Source: Blattamonas nauphoetae
Lineage: Eukaryota; Preaxostyla; Oxymonadida
NCBI GenBank assembly: GCA_033064195.1
Contig: JARBJD010000519.1
Span: forward strand, 1 to 37,767
Direction of reading: 5' to 3'
DNA length: 37,767 nt
The notes below the pieces were generated by a model, which was given only the letters and a program-made list of their open reading frames with translations, did not search any database and was not told the DNA's origin. Positions 1 through 8,055 of the stretch are shown here, in pieces (positions within the stretch are counted from its first letter, which is position 1; each line of letters begins with the position of its first letter). Made by a program: the position numbers and the translations under genes.

Positions 1-1227
1 CCTAACCTAACCTAGCCTAACCTAGCCTAGCCTAGCCTAACCCTAGCCTAACCCTAGCCTAGCCTAGCCACAACCCTAGCCTAGCCTAGCCTAGCCTAGC
101 CCTAGCCTAGCCTAGCCTAGCCTAGCCTAACCCTAGCCTAGCCTAACCCTAGCCTAACCTAACCCTAGCCTAACCCTAACCCTAGCCTAACCCTAGCCTA
201 GCCTAACCCTAACCCTAGCCTAACCCTAGCCTAGCCTAGCCTAACCCTAGCCTAACCCTAGCCTAGCCTAGCCTAGCCTAACCCTAGCCTAGCCTAGCCT
301 AGCCTAACCTAGCCTAGCCTAACCCTAGCCTAACCTAGCCTAACCCTAGCCCTAGCCTAACCTAACCTAGCCTAACCCTAGCCTAGCCTAGCCTAGCCTA
401 GCCTAGCCTAGCCTAGCCTAGCCTAGCCTAGCCTAGCCTAGCCTAGCCTAGCCTAGCCCTAGCCTAGCCTAGCCTAGCCTAGCCTAGCCTAGCCTAGCCT
501 AACCTAGCCTAGCCCTAGCCTAGCCCTAGCCTAGCCTAGCCTAGCCTAGCCTAGCCTAGCCTAGCCTAACCCTAGCCTAGCCTAGCCTAGCCTAGCCTAG
601 CCTAGCCTAGCCTAGCCTAGCCTAGCCTAGCCTAGCCTAGCCTAGCCTAGCCTAGCCTAGCCTAGCCTAGCCTAGCCCTAGCCTAGCCTAGCCTAGCCTA
701 GCCCTAGCCTAGCCTAGCCTAGCCTAGCCTAGCCTAGCCTAGCCTAGCCTAGCCTAGCCTAGCCTAGCCTAGCCCTAGCCTAGCCTAGCCTAGCCTAGCC
801 TAGCCTAGCCTAGCCTAGCCTAGCCTAGCCTAGCCTAGCCTAGCCTAGCCTAGCCTAGCCTAGCCTAGCCTAGCCTAGCCTAGCCTAGCCTAGCCTAGCC
901 TAGCCTAACCCTAGCCTAGCCTAGCCTAGCCTAGCCTAGCCTAGCCTAGCCTAGCCTAGCCTAGCCCTAGCCTAGCCTAGCCTAGCCTAGCCTAGCCTAG
1001 CCTAGCCTAGCCTAGCCTAGCCTAGCCTAGCCTAGCCTAGCCTAGCCTAGCCCTAGCCTAGCCTAGCCTAGCCTAGCCTAGCCTAGCCTAACCTAGCCTA
1101 GCCTAGCCTAGCCTAGCCTAGCCTAGCCTAGCCTAACCTAGCCTAGCCTAGCCTAGCCTAGCCTAGCCTAGCCTAGCCTAGCCTAGCCTAGCCCTAGCCT
1201 AACCCTAGCCTAACCTAGCCTAACCCT
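1..1227. repeat. Chromosome-end telomere array, degenerate CCTAG/CCTAA
   Basis: The first 1.2 kb is an uninterrupted array of CCTAG and CCTAA 5-mers, with CCCTAG and CCCTAA 6-mers scattered through it. One odd unit near 68 reads CCACAACCC. The C-rich strand reads 5' to 3' inward, which is the orientation of a left chromosome end. TTAGG (complement CCTAA) is the arthropod-type repeat and TTAGGG the common metazoan and fungal type. CTAGG dominates here, especially in the proximal 800 bp, which is unusual. The array stops abruptly at about 1227 where unique sequence begins. Confidence 0.9.
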
Positions 1228-1601
1228 ATCCCGGCAAGATCTAAATTTTAAAAATTTTGAAGGTTATGTTCAGGGTCGGGTATGGGTCGCATGCCGGCTT
1301 GGCTGAAGAGTGGGCAAAAGTGTATTTTGGTCATAACTTTCTTCACAGTCAACCGATTTCAAAACTTTTTGTGTGAACACGTAATCATCAACGATTGTTG
1401 TTCATACAAAATTTCATCATGATTCGAGGTCTTCGTTTGGGGCAAAGCTCAAAATACAGTTTCGAAAGTGTATGCTTAAGTGTTCAGTAGAAAATATTCC
1501 GGAATTTCCCAAAAAAAAAATTTTGGAAAAATACGTTTTTTTAGATGCTGAATCGATTGAGGTTGGTGAAAAAGGTTGGGTTTAGGTTTAGGAGTAGGTT
1601 G
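1228..1601 (+). repeat. Subtelomeric 375-bp repeat, copy 1
   Basis: About 374 bp that recurs in the same orientation at 6388-6764. The copies differ only by scattered single-base and homopolymer-length changes. The telomere abuts this copy directly, whereas the second copy continues upstream into other sequence. This copy therefore looks cut and capped by telomere addition. It ends with TTTAGG-type sequence (about 1580-1592) immediately before a CCCTAA array. Confidence 0.9.
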
Positions 1602-1661
1602 CCCTAACCCTAACCCTAACCCTAACCCTAACCCTAACCCTAACCCTAACCCTAACCCTAA
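1602..1661. repeat. Interstitial telomeric repeat (CCCTAA)10
   Basis: Ten perfect CCCTAA units, unlike the mixed 5-mers of the terminal array. They sit between subtelomeric repeat copy 1 and the recombinase-bearing unit. The 10-15 bases just before are TTTAGG-like in the opposite sense, so the two orientations meet head to head here. Confidence 0.95.
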
Positions 1662-1712
1662 AACAATTGAAAGTTCAAGGTCTAACTTTGAAATTTCTTG
1701 ATTGTTTAATAG

Positions 1713-2876
1713 GAATAACTCCCAAGCGCCGTGCCAGAGGACGGATGAATGCTGAGACTAACACGGAGTCCGATTCTGATGTCAAAATGATTGAGTGTCC
1801 TCAGCCCATGATGAAGGATCCAAACACTGCGATTGATAACCCAATTGTCATTGATGAGCTGCCGTTCGAGATCGGAAAGATCGTTCCTGTTGCAAAAGTG
1901 GTCGTTCCTGCTTCAAAAAAGAAAAAGAAGCCTTTCAAGGTGAAAGGTTAGTCTTTTCAAGTTTTTGAATGATTTCTGGTAGCTACAGAAAGTCAGTATC
2001 GTTCCACTCCAATTGGAACGGTTTTGACAGGAGATGACGATTTTATTGACGAAGGAGATGCTGTCTTCTCTTCAGCACCAGGAGGCAACGACGACTTCTC
2101 GGATCTATTCCGATGTTTCAGTCACAGATCGGAAGTGGGTAAGTCTATTGGCATTGATAATACTTGTTCAGATGTTGAAGCAAGCATTTGTCCAATTGCT
2201 ATTGATGACTCAGTGGACTGTACAGACTTCTGTGGAGATGATTCAGGGAATGATTCAAAGGACACAATTGCCAGCGACAGCGAATACCATGAAATTGAGG
2301 AGAAAAGTGAAACACATAGAGGAAAAAGGTGTTTCTATTGGGATCCTTCATAAAAATTGTTCAGAAATTGAAGCGTATCGCCGTCTCATTGAGAAATTGG
2401 AACGTGAGAACGAAAAGAACATCAGTGCAGTCAAACCATCCTTGACACCAAAGGTGATGCCGGCAACTCAAGTTGATGTCTCTGTATTTGAACCAAAAAG
2501 ATATCAAATTGTTAAGCCCAGTTTGACTTTTGTAGTTTTTGACTGATATTCAGATGTGACAATAAATCACCGTCCAACACAGCAAATGAACGGGGGGAAC
2601 GAATGGCAAATCCGGAAATCCCCACCTTCAATTCTCCCAACGGTGAAGGCGACTGTTCAAGTTGAAATGCCGAGATTTGAACCAAGGAAATATCAACTTG
2701 TGAAACCCAGTTAGATCTTCATCATTTTTGATAAGTGTTTAGAAGTTGCAGCGAATTCCGATTCCGTCGGTTTGATCTATGGTAGTGACCCGACTTGTCT
2801 ATCCGATACCTATAAGCGGATGTTGGAAAAGCCGAAAACCGAAGAACGACCATTGGAAGGAATTTCGAGGAAATGA
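1713..2876 (+). CDS. Multi-exon acidic protein of the telomeric unit, unknown function
   Basis: I do not recognise the family. The coding sense is supported by exons that join in frame across very short introns: 1947-1988 (or 1947-1982), 2139-2171 (33 nt, GTAAGT donor), 2521-2553 (33 nt) and 2710-2742 (33 nt). A further intron or frame change between 2300 and 2365 is needed to stay open. The first exon seems to follow an acceptor at 1711-1712; the first ATG in frame is at 1744, so the true start is uncertain. Stop is TGA 2874-2876. The protein is rich in D, E, S and T, with a basic start (TPKRRARGR) and a lysine run near 1915-1935. Two exons end in near-copies of the same module (EPKRYQIVKP and EPRKYQLVKP), an internal duplication. 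The recombinase gene starts 4 bases after the stop, so the two probably belong to the same mobile or subtelomeric unit. Confidence 0.55.
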
Positions 2877-2880
2877 TAGA

Positions 2881-4876
2881 ATGATCAGGGATGAAGGTCT
2901 CGTTTTAGAAATTGATGATTAATATTTTAGAAGATTCAGCTCCTCGTCGAATCGGCGGACAATCATATGCAATGGCTTTGATAGATGCCGGTTTAGACGA
3001 CGAATTGATCGAGTCGCTGATGAGACCTGTGGAGCCATTTGCTGAATCAACGTTGCGAAAACATGCATTCACCAAAGATTTGTACAGTGCGTTCCTTCGT
3101 GCTCTGAAAGATGTTCGTCCCCCCTTCCCTCTTGATGTGAAAATGTTATGTGCGTTCATTCGATTCTTGTGTGTCTGCTGTCGATACAACCTTCATTCGG
3201 TTCAAAATGTTTATATTGCCGCGTTGAAACGAATGAACCTCATGGAGACGAATACGAAACTCTCCGATGAAGAAAATTTGAAGATTGCTGAAATGTATCG
3301 AGAGATGAGACGTGAAGGAGTGGTCAACAAGAACGATGGCCCTGGCAAAGAGCCGTTGATCACTACCGACATAATCAGACTCGCAAGTTCATGTGATGCC
3401 GGTTCCAAATACAGAGCAGAGAACATTTCTCTGTGGCTGTTTGCGCACCAATGTGGAGCACGATCTGTGTCATGTGAAGGTATCACACTTGGAGACATCT
3501 TTGTGACTCAGCGTGAACCAGATGGTGAACCAAACATGATCCAGATCAGGATCAATATCACGAAGGGTCGAAAGGATTGGAATCACAGAGTGACCTTGGA
3601 AGGAAGGATGGATGAGGAGGGATGGTTGAATGCAGTGTATTGGCTTGATCGGCACTTGGACCTGAATCATGGCTTTTCTCTCGAAGTCATTGAAACATTG
3701 CCTCCTGAAAGGAAACAGGACAAATTGTGGAACTGCTCTCGAGAAGTCATGAGAACTCGACTGAAAGTCCAGTTGGATAGAGCTGGATATGATGCAAGCA
3801 AGTTCGGGTTCCACAGTCTGCGATCTGGATTCATGTGTTCGGCATTGATTGCTTCCGAACTGAAGGGAAACCAAGTGGACAATGTGATGCGAACGACAGC
3901 GTATGTTGCTGGTTGGGTATGTGGTTCAGAGACTCAACAGCGTTACGTGAAAGAGCTTACTCGTTCGGCCATTGTTGCAACAAGGTTGACTCGAGGACCA
4001 AGTATGGTTGAATCTCTGTCTGAAGAAGATGAAGAAGAAGATACCTCCTCGCCAGCATCCGTGCAGGTGAAGCCGGTGTTTGAAGCTTCTCTTCTTGATC
4101 CAGAGATCTTCCACAACATGAAACTTGAGGAAAGGAAACAGACAACCCCGAAGCTGAAGTTGGAGCTCCTCAGACATCGGTTTGAGAAAGAAATCACAAG
4201 AGGGGATTGGACCGATGAGGAAAAAAAATTTCGTATAAACGTGGGATGGAGAGAAGCAATGCTGATACATACTGGACCAACGAATGATGCATTGTACAAG
4301 AGGTGCATCGAAGAGGCCGAACGGAGAAAAGCGTATACCGACCATCGACAATTTTCATCTCACAGTCGTGAGATTAGGATCAAGATGGGACGAGAGGATA
4401 TTTGCAACAATCTGTCTGGGAACATGGAAAATCTGGACGAAGTTGTGAATCATTTGGTGTGGTTAGCTTCGAAAGGTCTGAACAAACCACACAATCGCAG
4501 AAGAAGGATTGATCAAAGAAAGCTGGACTGTGAAGATAGTTCAGTTGAGTTTATTCGCTTTTCTCCAAGGAAAGCCCGGAAGCATCCCGAACAAGAGACG
4601 GAAAATGGAATGATCGAAGTGTCTTCAAGTTCGGAAAAGAGGTCCCAATCGAGGAAGTTCAAAAGACCACGACCATGTGAATGGGGTGAGAATGATCGTC
4701 CGTATGAAGATGTTCAAGAAAGGTTGGATAGTTCTCCTGGAAAGAAACACAAGAACCAATCCAAAACGATGGACACCAAAGCAGGTCAAGAGGCTTATTG
4801 GGTTGAAGAAGAAAGGGTACCTGAACAACCAGATTGGAAACATGATGGGTTTTACGACTCAGCAAGTGAACGATAA
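2881..4876 (+). CDS. Tyrosine recombinase of a telomere-flanked, Crypton-like element
   Basis: This encodes a tyrosine recombinase/integrase, the family that cuts and rejoins DNA through a 3'-phosphotyrosine. The ORF is open from 2912, but ATG 2881 spliced over a 34-nt intron (2897-2930) enters it in frame and is my preferred start. Counting residues from 2912, the catalytic set is visible: Arg about 184 (CGARSVSCEG), Lys about 218 (ITKGRKDWNHR), His-x-x-Arg about 301-304 (HSLRSGF), Trp in the second-His position (VAGWVCGSE) and the nucleophile Tyr about 345 (QQRYVKEL). The N-terminal 130 residues resemble a SAM-like core-binding domain. A hydrophilic C-terminal extension of about 300 residues includes a WTDEEKKF stretch near 4210. 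No reverse transcriptase is nearby, so a Crypton-type DNA transposon fits better than DIRS or Ngaro. The last 40 codons look like out-of-frame reading of the Myb-like segment that follows. Confidence 0.8.
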
Positions 4877-5066
4877 AGTCAAGAACTTAATCCATTTGAA
4901 GCTTTTGGATGCCGGTATAAACAAGAGGAAAAGAAGTAATTTGTTGCATTTTGGATTATTGTTATTCTTCTTCTTCTTTTTATTATTATTATTAGTAAGA
5001 GTTTCTTTCTCGTTCTTCTCTTACGTGTCACTGATCCGAACGAGCATAATGTTGAGTTTTGAATGA
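4677..5066 (+). CDS. Myb/SANT-like C-terminal segment, frame-shifted from the recombinase ORF
   Basis: An overlapping plus-strand frame encodes a compact helix-turn-helix-like stretch between about 4758 and 4905. It starts RWTPKQVKRL, continues with a G-x-x-x-x-x-I spacing and ends in QQVNDKVKNLIHL. The pattern (conserved Trp, three predicted helices, DK-x-(K/R)-NL ending) is like Myb domains and loosely like the telobox of telomere-binding Myb proteins. Coding quality drops after the basic run INKRKRS, into a T-rich tail. The segment is most simply the C-terminal DNA-binding domain of the recombinase, reached by a frame change or an unrecognised intron between 4677 and 4757. It could also be a degraded separate gene. 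Confidence 0.45.
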   Translation: MNGVRMIVRMKMFKKGWIVLLERNTRTNPKRWTPKQVKRLIGLKKKGYLNNQIGNMMGFTTQQVNDKVKNLIHLKLLDAGINKRKRSNLLHFGLLLFFFFFLLLLLVRVSFSFFSYVSLIRTSIMLSFE

Positions 5067-5583
5067 TGTGACATGTAAGGAATATGTGTGGGTAGCTCAT
5101 GTGAGCATTTGTGGTGATTGATATAGATAATCTTGAATGAAGTGGGGATTCGATATGGTAGAGTAGCTTAACGTTACGATCTGTAGAAAATCTCCTTACT
5201 TCATGTTACCTTTAAAGAAAAAATATCTTTTGTAGATTGATTGAATGGTACATTAGGGATTATCAATTGATTTGACGAAGTTAGAAAAGAAGGGTGGAAA
5301 AAGATAAAGTGATCTTGATATGATCAGTATTGTATTGATATTGTCAATTTGCAGGGATATATGATGATGCGGAGACTAGCTTTCAGCTTCAGATATTTCC
5401 ATGTTGTAATTTCCGGAGTTTACTTAAAGTTGACATGAGTGTTTTGATAGAAGTGATTGTTCAATGTTGATCGTAAATTGAGAAAGAGGTATTTATTCTA
5501 TTGAAGATATCTGGAGGATTGTTGAAATCCAATAGTTTTGATATTCTGTTCCTGGTGTTGAGATTGCATTTGTTATGTTTTTG
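4923..5583. other. AT-rich non-coding tail of the telomeric unit
   Basis: I see no convincing gene here. The stretch has a (TTC)n/(TTA)n low-complexity patch at about 4965-4995 and otherwise AT-rich sequence with frequent TTGAT words. It may be the 3' untranslated region of the recombinase gene. Confidence 0.5.
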
Positions 5584-5725
5584 TAGACTTTCGCTGCGCG
5601 AGCTTCGAAGGGGACAAGTCCCCTTCAACCCCTTCGCACTTGTCTTCGCTTGATTAACAGTTTCTGCCGTCGCTGCGCTAGTCAGAAACTGTTAATCAAG
5701 CTCGACTTCGAGCGAGCGTAATCCT
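5584..5725. repeat. Cluster of GC-rich perfect hairpins
   Basis: Two perfect inverted repeats sit close together. One has a 9-bp stem (5607-5615 with 5618-5626, 2-nt loop). The other has an 18-bp stem (5649-5666 with 5683-5700, 16-nt loop). CGCTGCGC occurs on both sides and the region is distinctly GC-richer than the surrounding AT-rich DNA. It could be an inserted palindromic element, a recombinase recognition site or a transcript-end structure; nothing in the sequence decides between these. Confidence 0.7.
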
Positions 5726-6387
5726 CTGTGGGGAAGACAAATGTCTTTTATTTTTGGTCCATTGTTGTTATTGATATTTGGTGTAATTATCATTAGGTGG
5801 CTTTTTTCATGTCAGTGGAATGATATTGATCGATGTTGACATTCAATGAAATGATAAAAGATGTGTTTGGGTTCAAAAAGGAACGATAAAGCTCAGTTTG
5901 GAGTGTTTTTTCGATTTTTTTGGATTTTTATACTTGGAGTTTTTCGCAATATGGTGCCAACTATGTTGATTTTCGTCAACCAAATATCCGAACTTGTGAG
6001 TCCTACATCGTCACAAAGACTGAATTCTGTTCAAATAAAACGCAACCATGATCGTTGATCAATGAGGTCTCCGCATTTTCAAAAAAATAGGTGATTTGTT
6101 GAATGGTATTTTTGAGTAAGTTGTTTTTTGAACCGGTCTTGTTATCTTCATGTCCATACCATGCGGAGTGTCCATTTGGACTTTTGCAAAATTTGTTAAA
6201 AATATGTTTTGTTCGTGATAGAACGAAAGACACCAATTTTGGATGATTTTTGATATTTTTGAATTTTTTTTACTTAGAGTTTTTCGGGGTCGGTGCCGAC
6301 TTAGCAGATTTTAGGATTTTTGGATTTTGAAAGGCCCATATCTCCCTATCCCAATGTTATATTTCAAAACATTTCAACCATGATCAT
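5726..6387. repeat. Diverged subtelomeric satellite units
   Basis: No gene is seen. Two segments about 340 bp apart (about 5895-5965 and 6234-6302) are diverged copies of one another, each with a GATTTTTTTGGATTTTT-like run followed by GAGTTTTTCG and GGTGCC. A CAACCATGATC word recurs at about 6047 and 6377. The stretch leads directly into repeat copy 2, suggesting that the 375-bp repeat is one unit of an old tandem satellite. Confidence 0.55.
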
Positions 6388-6764
6388 ATCCCGGCAAGAT
6401 CTAAATTTTAAAAATTTTGAAAGGTTATGTTCAGGGTCGGGTATGGGTCGCATGCCGGCTTGGCTGAAAAGTGGGCAAAAGTGTATTTTGGTCATAACTT
6501 TCTTCACAGTCAACCGATTTCAAAACTTTTTTGTGTGAACACGTAATCATCAACGATTGTTGTTCATACAAAATTTCATCATGATTCGAGTCTTCGTTGG
6601 GGAGCAAAGCTCAAAATACAGTTTCGAAAAGTGTATGCTTAAGTGTTCAGTAGAAAATATTCCGGAATTTCCCAAAAAAAAAATTTTGGAAAAATACGTT
6701 TTTTTAGATGCTGAATCGATTGAGGTTGGTGAAAAAGGTTGGGTTTAGGTTTAGGAGTAGGTTG
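6388..6764 (+). repeat. Subtelomeric 375-bp repeat, copy 2
   Basis: Near-identical direct repeat of 1228-1601, displaced by 5,160 bp. Differences are mostly one-base length changes in A or T runs (for example ACTTTTTT against ACTTTTT). Like copy 1 it ends in TTTAGG-like sequence followed at once by CCCTAA repeats. Confidence 0.93.
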
Positions 6765-6799
6765 CCCTAACCCTAACCCTAACCCTAACCCTAACCTAA
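6765..6799. repeat. Interstitial telomeric repeat, about 5.5 CCCTAA units
   Basis: Short CCCTAA array ending in one CCTAA unit. It mirrors the array at 1602-1661, so the recombinase unit is bracketed by telomeric repeats on both sides. Confidence 0.93.
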
Positions 6800-6914
6800 T
6801 CAGTTCAGACTTCTAGAGTCATAGAGTTGGGTGTTTCACATGGCTTCTTGAGGAGGACATTCTCTTCAAGCAGAAGAATGTCTGGTTTCAGATCCCTTAG
6901 CGATATGAAAGTGG

Positions 6915-7181
6915 TTGAACGATGTCCATGTCTCCGTCTTTTCTTTACTTCATTCTGTTGTCCAGAGCCTTGCAATTTTGTTCTTCTTTGGTTTTTTGTT
7001 TCATCTTTCAGCGTTTGTTCTTCTGCAGTCCCTCTCAGTCTTCGTTCACTTTCCTCTGACTCTCTTTCTTCTCATCGTCGCCTTCTTCGCTCCTTTTCGC
7101 ACTTTTCTTCCAGGTTTCTCGTTCATTGCCATCCTGGTTTCATTGTTCTTCTTTCAGGTGGGTAGCAACTATCAGCCATGA
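6915..7181 (+). CDS. Possible exon of a membrane protein
   Basis: An open stretch that translates to two or three hydrophobic segments (for example LAILFFFGFLFHLSAFVLL and FSFIAILVSLFFFQ) ending at a potential donor, CAG|GTGGGT, at about 7158. I do not recognise a family. A second frame over the same bases is Ser/Phe/Leu rich and less convincing. The call is weak because T-rich DNA easily imitates membrane segments. Confidence 0.25.
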   Translation: MNDVHVSVFSLLHSVVQSLAILFFFGFLFHLSAFVLLQSLSVFVHFPLTLFLLIVAFFAPFRTFLPGFSFIAILVSLFFFQVGSNYQP

Positions 7182-7211
7182 GCGGAGGAGACTTGTTCCT
7201 GATCGAAATCG

Positions 7212-7409
7212 ATGGAGGTGTGTAGGAAACGTGAGGGTCATCAGGATGAAGAAAGATGGGAAGAAAATGACCAGGACAATGATGAGATGCTTCTGAGGAA
7301 TTCAAGAGAGAGAATAGAAGTAGAGAAGGGCATACGATGGGTGAATGAAGAGTCGATTCGAAGAGGAGATCCTGGGGGATGGATGAGGAGATCAGTGATA
7401 GTGAACTAA
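7212..7409 (+). CDS. Small charged ORF or exon, unknown function
   Basis: A 65-residue ORF dominated by E, D, R and N (for example RWEENDQDNDEMLLRNSRER), ending in a TAA within GTGAACTAAG. The composition is like the hydrophilic parts of nearby candidate host exons. An upstream ATG in another frame (7179, MSGGDLFLIEIDGG) may be the true start, joined by a short intron beginning at GTGTGTAGG. The opposite-strand ORF over the same bases looks like a shadow. Confidence 0.3.
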   Translation: MEVCRKREGHQDEERWEENDQDNDEMLLRNSRERIEVEKGIRWVNEESIRRGDPGGWMRRSVIVN

Positions 7410-7744
7410 GAGACATGAGGAGAGATGATAGCTGGTGAGATTGAATGCAGGCTTTTCCACAGGCATTGATAAACGCGAGTTGCAGGTGGAATTCAACAGT
7501 GAGAACGACAATGATGAAAACGAGTATGGAACAGGAATAAAAGAACAAACACTTGCTGAAGAGCATCCAGCCAGGAGCAGTTCTTCGTTGTCCTGGTGAT
7601 GAGACTTGGTCAACCCATGCTCTGATCGTTCTTTGAAACAACAGTAGGAAGAATGCCGGAAAGTGGAGTGAAAAGCCAAAAACAGGAGATTATGACGGTA
7701 TTTATGATTCAGATGATTAAAATGTGCAATAAAGTCGAAATGAA
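7410..7744. other. No supported gene
   Basis: I see no convincing coding potential on either strand and no repeat. The minus-strand ORF here is a hydrophobic, Ser-rich read of purine-rich DNA and is treated as spurious. Confidence 0.4.
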
Positions 7745-7754
7745 GGGGAAAATG

Positions 7755-7842
7755 ACAGATCTGAGTGTAGACTCCAGATCTGCGCCTAGACCGATCGGCA
7801 GATCTGCGCGTAGACTTTTCTAGATCTGAGCCTAGACCTACC
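7755..7842 (+). repeat. Four degenerate copies of AGATCTG(A/C)G--TAGAC
   Basis: The words AGATCTGAGTGTAGAC, AGATCTGCGCCTAGAC, AGATCTGCGCGTAGAC and AGATCTGAGCCTAGAC occur at spacings of about 22-25 bp. Short, spaced, degenerate arrays like this are typical of subterminal regions of DNA transposons, though no partner end was found. Confidence 0.75.
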
Positions 7843-7846
7843 CGTC

Positions 7847-7945
7847 CCAATTGGTCCCGAAATGTCCCGACGGTCCCATGGTCCCGGGACAGGTCCCGGT
7901 CAAAAGTCCCGGAAGTCCCGACCAAGTCCCAAAAAGTCCCGGAAA
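7847..7945. repeat. GTCCC/GGGAC cluster
   Basis: About a dozen GTCCC words in 100 bp at irregular 7-14 bp spacing, including a GTCCCGGGAC palindrome near 7880. Read on the other strand the modules (GGGACTTTTTGGGACTT) resemble the TGGGATTTT clusters at 10200-10262 and 14440-14805. They may mark ends of one transposon family. Confidence 0.7.
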
Positions 7946-8055
7946 AAGGCCCGAGATTGGCAACGTCTCAAAATACTGTGAAATGTGAAAGAGAAATGTA
8001 AAAAATAATGGGAGAGTGATAGGTGACGATTGATGAGATTTTGATGGAGCAAATC

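Noticed and set aside
3470-4351. Antisense ORFs over the recombinase gene
   Set aside because: They are shadows of the plus-strand recombinase frame with no sensible composition.
5861-6058. 65-aa ORF in the subtelomeric satellite
   Set aside because: It lies in a diverged repeat unit and is a Phe-rich read of T-rich DNA.
1228-6764. LTR retrotransposon with the 375-bp direct repeats as LTRs
   Set aside because: There is no reverse transcriptase, protease or gag-like sequence, no primer-binding site or polypurine tract, and the repeats end in telomeric arrays instead of TG-CA ends.
7123-7641. 172-aa minus-strand ORF
   Set aside because: Hydrophobic, Ser-rich reading opposite charged plus-strand frames; no start context or motif.
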